DNA from: Candidatus Methanophagales archaeon ANME-1-THS
GTDB lineage: Archaea; Halobacteriota; Syntropharchaeia; Alkanophagales; Methanospirareceae
Assembly (NCBI GenBank): GCA_004212135.1
Contig: RXIE01000029.1
Coordinates: 1-12,332, forward strand
Length of the DNA stretch: 12,332 bases
Reading direction: 5' to 3'
Positions within the stretch are counted from its first letter, which is position 1. Each line of letters begins with the position of its first letter. Made by a program: the position numbers and the translations under genes. The notes under the pieces were generated by a model. That model saw only the letters and a program-made list of their open reading frames with translations. It had not been told where the DNA came from and ran no database searches. Positions 7,538 to 12,332 of this stretch are shown here, in pieces.

Positions 7538-8470
7538 TTATACCCTCACCTCAACTTCGGTCTCTTCAAGATACAAAGTAACACCCTTCTCGAGGTCGAG
7601 CTCCATCATAGTGGCCGTACTATTGATACGGTAGAATGAAGCGTCACATCCAGCATCTTGAAACTTCCGGGTGAACCACGTACTCCAGACCGAAGGATAC
7701 CCCGTGGTAAGGTTGATTCGCAGTTTAGGGTACTGCAAACCGACCGCAATTACCTTGTAGCTCTTAAAGGTACTTGCTACGGACTTCGTCGTGGAGCCTG
7801 AGTAAGAATAATGAGCACCAGTCAAATTTACGAGCGAGATAGTTAAGGAGAGACTGCCACTCTCATTCACGATCGTAATGGGCGGTTCTCGAAGCATAAA
7901 GCCGCCCTCTTTTTGCGATTGAATCACCGCACCGTGCTCATACACGATCCGCTGGTTGGGGTAGTACAGATAATGGGAGCTGAAAGTGAGGCTTCCTGAA
8001 GCGGTTGCGAGCGGTGGACTTTGAGCCCCGAAGGAATAATTGACCGTGCAGGTGGTCAACGCCGGGGTCTTCGTGTCATCATCGGTTGAGAGGTCCGCCC
8101 GGAATTGAATGTACCGATGTCCAACCGGAGAAACTGAGCTTACACCCCGCAAATCAATTTTGTTCGTGCCTTCTTTTGATATGAGTGCCGGGCATGCCTC
8201 CCAGGGAGTTGCAGTAGCCATGCTTTGAGTCGAATCAGTTCTGACCTTGATATCAAGCGATTGACCACTTAATGCCGCACCCCAAGTCATATTGAGATAC
8301 CACACGCTCTCATTTCCAGTATCATACACCGTGGAAACGAAATACCCGGATTTATAATACTGACCTCCGGAAGGAGGAGTGTACCCGCCTTGAATCTTCT
8401 CCATAGTACCTTGTGCTCCGTTGCTCCCGGACATCTGACCTGATGCTCCTCTCCCCGCTCCGCTGACCAA
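7538..8470 (-). CDS. C-terminal part of the second giant pilin (after frameshift)
   Basis: This 310-codon open frame continues the paralogue whose N-terminal part is at 8287-9681. It carries the beta-sandwich-like module (QYYKSGYFVSTVYDTGNESV onward) and the conserved C-terminal domain (GAVIQSQKEGGFMLREPP). It aligns along its length with residues about 410-717 of the intact copy and ends in EVEVRV where that copy ends in EVEVKLQV. The apparent TTG start at 8470 is only the limit of the open frame. No Shine-Dalgarno or leader supports independent translation, and an isolated product would lack a pilin signal. The frame relation to the N-terminal part is -1. The sequence remains free of stops and well conserved, so it is either still expressed through frameshifting, only recently broken, or split by a sequencing error. 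Confidence 0.7.
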   Translation of the reverse strand: MVSGAGRGASGQMSGSNGAQGTMEKIQGGYTPPSGGQYYKSGYFVSTVYDTGNESVWYLNMTWGAALSGQSLDIKVRTDSTQSMATATPWEACPALISKEGTNKIDLRGVSSVSPVGHRYIQFRADLSTDDDTKTPALTTCTVNYSFGAQSPPLATASGSLTFSSHYLYYPNQRIVYEHGAVIQSQKEGGFMLREPPITIVNESGSLSLTISLVNLTGAHYSYSGSTTKSVASTFKSYKVIAVGLQYPKLRINLTTGYPSVWSTWFTRKFQDAGCDASFYRINSTATMMELDLEKGVTLYLEETEVEVRV

Positions 8471-9681
8471 ACTTCATTCGAGACTAACTGATCATAAAAT
8501 ACTTTGATTCGTCCTCCTCCTCCGCCTCCTCCTCCATCACCCTGATTACCACAACCCTGCCCTCCATTGCCACCTCGTGCAGAAAGCGTGCCGGTGATGG
8601 TAACTGATCGTCCACTTATCAGAATGCCACCGCCACTCCCTCCGCCGCCGCCGCCAGTATTACCCGTTCCCGCTTCACCATCCGCACCATTGGCAAAGAT
8701 GGCTCCCGCAATATTTATCGTCTCGGCATCCAGCCAGACAGCTCCACCACCTGCACCACCCGCACCCGGGGTTCCCTGCGGGTCCTGAGAGTGATAGGTA
8801 CCCCCAGCGCCCCCTGAACCCATGTAGAGCGTGCGGTCTTTCCTACTATCATAGGTCGTTCCTCCTGCTCCTCCTTGATTTCCACCGCCCTTGCCACCTC
8901 CACCACCGTAGCCCGCACCGCCTCCCGCATTGCCCCAATTGCCAGTTGTTGACGGCGGGTATCCACGACCAGTGCCAGACCCCTGTGCTTCCCGGGCACC
9001 ACCTGGGCTCCCACTGCCATTCGCGTCTATTTTTGAGCTGGCATCGATGGTGATGCTGGTGGCGAAGATCTTCAAAACCCCCGTATTTGGTTTCACGTAT
9101 AACACACTGTTATTGGTGAGGGTGACCTCATTGTAGTAATACACATACGGGGAGATCAAGCTCCCGGATAGTTCCATTTGCGTATTATCCAGGATTAAAT
9201 GTGCGGTGGTAGGCGCCGCAAGCCGTACCATGCTAAAGGACGTATCCACCTGTTTGGAGTTGTTTTGGTTGCAATACTCGGTGAAGGTGAGAGTTGCATT
9301 GGGAATTGTCCAATTTCCGCCCCCACTACCTCCTCCTCCAACGGGAATGATGACCTCGAACGCTTCCGCTCCTGGATCGAAGAGCAGGTTTGAGCCGGGT
9401 GGTGAGCTGGTAAGGATCGAGGCTTTATCAGGTGCCATTTTTATGGTCGCTGTTCGCTCAAACTCCGCGCCTTTTAGAGTATCAATGAGCTTTTTGAGTT
9501 GTGAGAGGTCATTGGCGACGGCGGCTACGTGTCGAGCTTCGTTATCCTTCGTCCATACCGGGATTTGGGAGGCAAAATACATGGTCGACGCGGAAAGAAG
9601 AATACCGAGGATCATGACAAAGCCAATCATCACCGCCTGTGCATCGTCGGGTTTGAAGAGTTCTTTTTTTATCCGCTCCAT
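8287..9681 (-). CDS. N-terminal part of the second giant pilin-like protein (frameshifted)
   Basis: A 464-codon frame whose first 407 residues match the intact copy at 5225-7378. It has the leader MERIKKELFKPDDAQAV, a hydrophobic helix at about 18-38 (MIGFVMILGILLSASTMYF), the pilin-like body, and the glycine-rich region ending in GGGGGGGGRIKVFYDQL. After EVWSA (residue 407, near 8461) the frame departs from the paralogue and the last 57 residues are missense. Counting codons against the intact copy between this point and a shared GGTACT gives 56 bases where 57 are expected, so a single base is missing. As written, the protein would lack its beta-sandwich and C-terminal domains. The start is set by the match to the paralogue and by GAGGG 8 nt upstream of the ATG. 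The intact gene would run 7538-9681. Confidence 0.75.
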   Translation of the reverse strand: MERIKKELFKPDDAQAVMIGFVMILGILLSASTMYFASQIPVWTKDNEARHVAAVANDLSQLKKLIDTLKGAEFERTATIKMAPDKASILTSSPPGSNLLFDPGAEAFEVIIPVGGGGSGGGNWTIPNATLTFTEYCNQNNSKQVDTSFSMVRLAAPTTAHLILDNTQMELSGSLISPYVYYYNEVTLTNNSVLYVKPNTGVLKIFATSITIDASSKIDANGSGSPGGAREAQGSGTGRGYPPSTTGNWGNAGGGAGYGGGGGKGGGNQGGAGGTTYDSRKDRTLYMGSGGAGGTYHSQDPQGTPGAGGAGGGAVWLDAETINIAGAIFANGADGEAGTGNTGGGGGGSGGGILISGRSVTITGTLSARGGNGGQGCGNQGDGGGGGGGGRIKVFYDQLVSNEVWSAERGEEHQVRCPGATEHKVLWRRFKAGTLLLPEVSIINPGISFPRCMILEMRACGISI

Positions 9682-9820
9682 ACTCTGCCCTCAGTTCTCG
9701 GTTGAGCACGGAGCCATAAAAACCTATAGGCATTTGATAGTAATATACCAGATATTTAGCAATTATTTTGAAATAATGATAAAATTTAAATGAATATACG
9801 GTCACTTATGATGGTGAGAT
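9682..9820. promoter_or_regulatory. Divergent promoter between the giant pilin and the RHH-like operon
   Basis: This 139-bp spacer drives genes in both directions. Toward the minus strand, TATA-like elements on that strand (CTAAATATC at about 9752-9760 and GGTTTTTATGG near 9714-9724) match the equivalent positions upstream of the paralogue. Toward the plus strand, AAAATTTAAATG (9780-9791) lies about 35 nt before the ATG at 9821, and GGTGAG (9813-9818) is a close Shine-Dalgarno. A small DNA-binding-like protein starting at the edge of this region is a natural candidate for its autoregulator; that is inference. Confidence 0.5.
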
Positions 9821-10123
9821 ATGGTGAGAGAATACAATTCGGTCGTGTTTGCGCAGACACCGCTCTTGAAGTCACAGTTAGAAGAGCTCAAACGACTCAC
9901 GGGTACCACCTCGACGAAAGATGCACTCCAGGCGGCTGTAAACCATTACCTCACCTGTCCCCTGATCCCGGAAGGAGGAGAAAGAGAACGAGCAAAAAGA
10001 GGAAGGAAGTGGAGAGAAGAGCTGCAAAAAGAATGGTGGTGTTCTCCAGAAGAAGCGCGTAAAAAGAGTTTAGGAGGTGAGAAGAGCAAAAAATGGAAAG
10101 AAGGGGCAACGGAAGAACCTTAA
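9821..10123 (+). CDS. Small ribbon-helix-helix-like protein (possible regulator)
   Basis: A 100-residue protein. Residues about 6-46 (VVFAQTPLLKSQLEELKRLT, then STKDALQAAVNHYL) show a short strand and two helices, as in ribbon-helix-helix DNA-binding proteins. The pattern also recalls small archaeal DUF5371-type proteins; that name is from memory and unverified. The second half (about 55-100) is a Lys/Arg/Glu-rich tail with no recognised fold. The ATG at 9821 has GGTGAG a few bases upstream. Its last 31 nt overlap the start of the pilin gene at 10093, and the perfect Shine-Dalgarno of that pilin lies inside this gene, so the two are probably co-transcribed and translationally coupled. The product probably regulates pilin expression, but this is inferred from fold and position only. 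Confidence 0.65.
   Translation: MVREYNSVVFAQTPLLKSQLEELKRLTGTTSTKDALQAAVNHYLTCPLIPEGGERERAKRGRKWREELQKEWWCSPEEARKKSLGGEKSKKWKEGATEEP
10073..10095 (+). promoter_or_regulatory. Strong Shine-Dalgarno for the first short pilin
   Basis: GGAGGTGA at 10073-10080 is the full anti-16S consensus and is the best RBS in the window. It lies 12 nt before the ATG at 10093 and inside the end of the preceding gene. The spacing is longer than usual. The only in-frame alternative, ATG at 10123, has just a weak GGAAG, so 10093 is kept. High translation would suit a major pilin. Confidence 0.6.
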
Positions 10124-10557
10124 TGAAGGACGAGCGCGGGGTTTCGCCAGTTATCGGTGTTATTCTGATGATTGCAATCACCGTGGTCATTGCAGCAGTT
10201 GTCGCTTCGTTCGCTTATGGCATCATCGGCGGCGTGGCAACAGCGCCGAACTCAGCCCTGATCTTCGAGAATGCTGACTTAGGTAAGACAAATATAACCC
10301 TGGTCCACCACGGCGGCGATTCGGTTACCAATGCATTTACCGGCTCCACCCCCAGTGATTGGGGTGATATGAGAGTAAAACTCAATGGAGTGGATATTAT
10401 CTGGAGAGCAAATGTTACGGTCGGCGGAGATACTGACCCCAACTTTGAGAGCGGTGAGCAGTTAAGAATCAAAGTCCCACCGCTTGCATCGGGCGATACT
10501 ATTAGCGTGATCTACGTTCCAACAGGGGACATCTTGCAACGAGTGAAGGTGGCATAG
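10093..10557 (+). CDS. Archaeal type IV pilin (major pilin candidate)
   Basis: A 154-residue prepilin. A short polar leader (MERRGNGRTLMKDERG) is followed by the signature VSPVIGVILMIAITVVIAAV (about 17-36), the archaeal type IV pilin N-terminal domain (Pilin_N/DUF1628-like). A PibD/EppA-type prepilin peptidase should cleave just before this helix. The rest is a small beta-rich head with LRIKVPPLASGDTISVIYVP near the C-terminus and sequons such as NIT and NVT for N-glycosylation. The length is normal for the family. It overlaps the upstream small gene, carries the strongest RBS in the window and lies 43 nt before the next pilin, all consistent with a structural filament subunit assembled by the ATPase/platform genes at 1783-5203. 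Confidence 0.92.
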   Translation: MERRGNGRTLMKDERGVSPVIGVILMIAITVVIAAVVASFAYGIIGGVATAPNSALIFENADLGKTNITLVHHGGDSVTNAFTGSTPSDWGDMRVKLNGVDIIWRANVTVGGDTDPNFESGEQLRIKVPPLASGDTISVIYVPTGDILQRVKVA

Positions 10558-10600
10558 AGAGGCGCAAGTAGAGAAAAAAAAGGGGAAAGAAGTGGGATGA

Positions 10601-11092
10601 ATGCCTACCCGGGATAATACGATCCTCTGGTCTTCGAGCAGTGCGAGTCGTGGTGCCTCAGTCATTGCGGAAGTGCTCCTGATCGCGATGGTGGTGATAC
10701 TGGCAGCGGTAGTATCAGCTTTTACGTCAGGACACGTCATGGATGAACTCAATAACCCTTCTGTTTCGATCTTAATCGAAGATGCAGAAGCAGGGTCATC
10801 GAATATCACCATAGTTCATCTCGGCCGGGATACCGTGAAAGATGCGTTTGCACCCCCCTCACAACCTTCATACGTCGTGAATGCCTCGGTATTTGCAAAT
10901 ATTCAGGTAAGGATCAACGGTTCGATCTACGAAGGGTGGGCAGCGCTGAACGCGGCAGAGATCACAAAGACTGGCTTTGAGGTTGGTGATGAACTGGAGC
11001 TGGGTTTGGCTCGGACTGGACGCTTTTTCCCGGAGATAGCATTACGGTGGTCTATGTGCCCACCGGCCGGGTATTGGGATGGTGGGATGTAA
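10601..11092 (+). CDS. Second archaeal type IV pilin, with apparent 3' frameshift
   Basis: A 163-residue pilin homologous to the preceding one. A leader ending in SASRG is followed by the helix ASVIAEVLLIAMVVILAAVV (about 19-38), then SILIEDAEAGSSNITIVHLG, which parallels ALIFENADLGKTNITLVHHG in the first pilin. The last ~30 residues in this frame (from about LARTGRFF) look wrong. In the -1 frame the same DNA reads FGSDWTLFPGDSITVVYVPT, which matches the GDTISVIYVPTG end of the first pilin, and it stops at TAA 11095-11097. Thus either one base is missing near 11002-11008 or ribosomes shift there. Acidic residues within the hydrophobic helix (Glu25) recall bacterial pilins. A Shine-Dalgarno is weak or absent. 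It is probably a minor pilin co-transcribed with its neighbours. Confidence 0.85.
   Translation: MPTRDNTILWSSSSASRGASVIAEVLLIAMVVILAAVVSAFTSGHVMDELNNPSVSILIEDAEAGSSNITIVHLGRDTVKDAFAPPSQPSYVVNASVFANIQVRINGSIYEGWAALNAAEITKTGFEVGDELELGLARTGRFFPEIALRWSMCPPAGYWDGGM
11002..11008 (+). other. Candidate -1 slippery heptamer / frameshift site
   Basis: GGGTTTG is positioned in the pilin frame as ctG GGT TTG, which fits the X_XXY_YYZ pattern of -1 ribosomal frameshift sites. Slipping back one base continues into the frame that encodes the pilin-like C-terminus and ends at 11097. A one-base deletion in the G3T3 run would look the same. No convincing stimulatory stem-loop is visible 5-9 nt downstream. Confidence 0.35.
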
Positions 11093-11106
11093 CATAAAAC
11101 GATAAA

Positions 11107-12332
11107 ATGGATGAGAAAGAGGAGAAGGACGAACTGGAAGAGGATAGAAGAGAAGAACCTGCACGTGCGGAGTTGGTAAAGGGATTCGGCGTACCCCTTA
11201 TACCCAAGGAGATCATCAATTTCTTCTCCGACGCGCAGGGAAAAACCTTGCTGGTAAAAGGACCGCCGGGGACCGGAAAGACTGCCTTCGCTTTTTCGCT
11301 CTTACACCGCACAAAAGGCACTGGTGTGTATCTCTCTACCCGAGTAGACCCCGAGACCCTCCATGAACAGTATCCCTGGGTGAGAGATGAGATCCCCCAT
11401 GAGAACATCGTTGATGCCACACAATCCGAACGGCCCGAGAGTTCATCGACTGAAAAATCCAAAGGCTTCGTCTTAAAAGCGCTCAAATATACCGACGTCC
11501 CGGAATTCCTCAAGGCGGTTTATAGCAGGACAGAAGGGTTAAGAAAACCCATTGTCATCATTGACTCCTGGGATGCTGTTATTTCTCATACCGGATACCA
11601 TGACCCGCAGGATAGAGAGAAATTGGAGAATAATCTCTGTGATTTCGCCCGGAAGACCGGGACGAGGATCATCTATATCGTGGAGTATACCGAGCTGAAG
11701 CCACTTGATTACCTCGTCGATGGCATCATTATGACCAAAGGCGAGATAGAGGAGGAGCGAAGAGTAAGAACCCTCTCACTGCTCAAACTGCGTGGCTACG
11801 CCATAAAACATCCGGTGTATCTCTTTTCACTCCATAACGGGATGTTCAGATGCTTCTCCAATTTCAGACCCATGATAGAGCACCCAAGGGTGCCTGAGCC
11901 TATACCTGATCCTCAGGTGAACGATTCACGGATCACCACCGGAATAAAGGATCTCGATGCGATTATCGATGGTTATGGCAGCTTTAATCTCTTTTTAACG
12001 GATTACCGCCCCTACGAACTGTTAATGCAGGCAGCTGCGATAAATTCCTTAAATCTCGGCAGAGGAGTGGTATTCACCTCCTCCAAACACTCTGAGTTGA
12101 TCAATAAGATACTACCCTTCGTCGATTCGAAGTATCAGGGCAACCTCACGATCATTGATGTCCATAAAAGCGAGATCAATGAAACGTACGAGGTCGCTAA
12201 ACACATTCACCAGTTCAATAAGAAGGTCGCGGATTTTAACGAACGGATAGGTGACAGGAAGAAGATGGCTTTTTTTAATTTCGATGAGATCGAACGGGGG
12301 AGGAAGGAAGAGATGGTAAAAGAGATAATCAT
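11107..12332 (+). CDS. Second GvpD/RAD55-like RecA-fold ATPase (partial, runs off the edge)
   Basis: The open frame runs from ATG 11107 to the window edge without a stop (408 codons), so only the N-terminal part of the protein is seen. An acidic/basic leader (about 1-20) precedes a P-loop domain with Walker A GPPGTGKT (52-59), YLSTRVDPETL, NIVDATQSE and Walker B IVIIDS followed by WDAV (about 149-158). These are the same motifs in the same order as the protein at 235-1605, so the two are paralogues. A second domain starts with ITTGIKDLDAIIDGYGSFNL; its P-loop position reads LFLTDYRPYE, again without Walker A. The start is only 9 nt after the shifted pilin stop (14 nt after the in-frame stop), so it is probably co-transcribed with the pilins. 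No Shine-Dalgarno is evident before the ATG, which suggests translational coupling. Confidence 0.85.
   Translation, partial: MDEKEEKDELEEDRREEPARAELVKGFGVPLIPKEIINFFSDAQGKTLLVKGPPGTGKTAFAFSLLHRTKGTGVYLSTRVDPETLHEQYPWVRDEIPHENIVDATQSERPESSSTEKSKGFVLKALKYTDVPEFLKAVYSRTEGLRKPIVIIDSWDAVISHTGYHDPQDREKLENNLCDFARKTGTRIIYIVEYTELKPLDYLVDGIIMTKGEIEEERRVRTLSLLKLRGYAIKHPVYLFSLHNGMFRCFSNFRPMIEHPRVPEPIPDPQVNDSRITTGIKDLDAIIDGYGSFNLFLTDYRPYELLMQAAAINSLNLGRGVVFTSSKHSELINKILPFVDSKYQGNLTIIDVHKSEINETYEVAKHIHQFNKKVADFNERIGDRKKMAFFNFDEIERGRKEEMVKEII

Larger units (their letters stand above)
7538..9848. repeat. Tandem duplication, unit B (~2.3 kb)
   Basis: This unit contains the frameshifted giant pilin, the divergent promoter spacer and the start of the complete RHH-like gene. 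The junction with unit A falls at about 7537/7538, right at the pilin stop codon. The right-hand limit of homology lies near 9848 inside the small gene, since only about its first ten codons are present in unit A. Confidence 0.7.

Noticed and set aside
7510..7581. Short frame from ATG 7510 encoding a 23-residue peptide resembling the start of the 9821 protein
   Set aside because: Beyond about ten codons it is just the antisense of the giant pilin C-terminus, so the further resemblance is coincidental.
9206..9793. 195-codon plus-strand open frame opposite the second giant pilin
   Set aside because: It is antisense to the conserved pilin N-terminus and promoter, with no recognisable domain. 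The minus-strand reading is supported by the paralogue.
9790..10062. 90-codon frame overlapping the small RHH-like gene
   Set aside because: Its composition (Cys, His, Arg, Pro mixture) looks out-of-frame, while the frame starting at 9821 has a helix-strand pattern and a better RBS.

Overview
This window looks archaeal, probably a euryarchaeote or halobacteriote related to methanogens, Syntrophoarchaeum or ANME-1. The phylum-level guess is inference. It rests on TATA-like boxes about 45-75 nt upstream of starts, GGAGG/GGTGA Shine-Dalgarno sites, archaeal type IV pilin leaders ahead of a hydrophobic helix, FlaI/FlaJ-type secretion genes, and GvpD-like RecA-fold ATPases. No rRNA, tRNA, CRISPR array, IS element or transposase was seen.

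Layout. Bases 2-73 are probably the last codons of an upstream gene. A monocistronic GvpD/RAD55-like dual-domain ATPase (235-1605) has its own promoter and a hairpin plus T-run terminator. A second promoter (TATATAA at 1734-1740) starts a tight operon of a FlaI/TadA/PilB-type secretion ATPase (1783-3345) and two FlaJ/TadC-like T2SSF membrane proteins (3332-4255 and 4268-5203). Converging on this operon from the minus strand are two tandemly duplicated, very large pilin-like surface proteins (5225-7378 and 7538-9681). Each has a pilin-type N-terminal helix, a glycine-rich module, a beta-sandwich-like module and a conserved C-terminal domain. The second copy is split by a one-base frameshift near 8460. 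Divergent from the second copy is a plus-strand operon: a small ribbon-helix-helix-like protein (9821-10123), two short archaeal pilins (10093-10557 and 10601-11092, the latter with an apparent -1 frameshift near its 3' end), and a second GvpD-like ATPase (from 11107) that runs off the window edge.

Interpretation. The locus encodes the core of an archaeal type IV pilus-like machine: assembly ATPase, a two-gene platform, two short pilins, two giant glycine-rich pilin-like adhesin candidates and a possible small DNA-binding regulator. It is bracketed by two paralogous GvpD/FlaH-like ATPases. In the archaellum, FlaH (ArlH) is a single-domain RecA-fold protein that sits on the FlaI/FlaJ motor. 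Here the RecA-like proteins are longer, with an intact P-loop domain followed by a second domain that has lost its Walker A. One of them appears to be co-transcribed with the pilins. The prepilin peptidase is not in the window.
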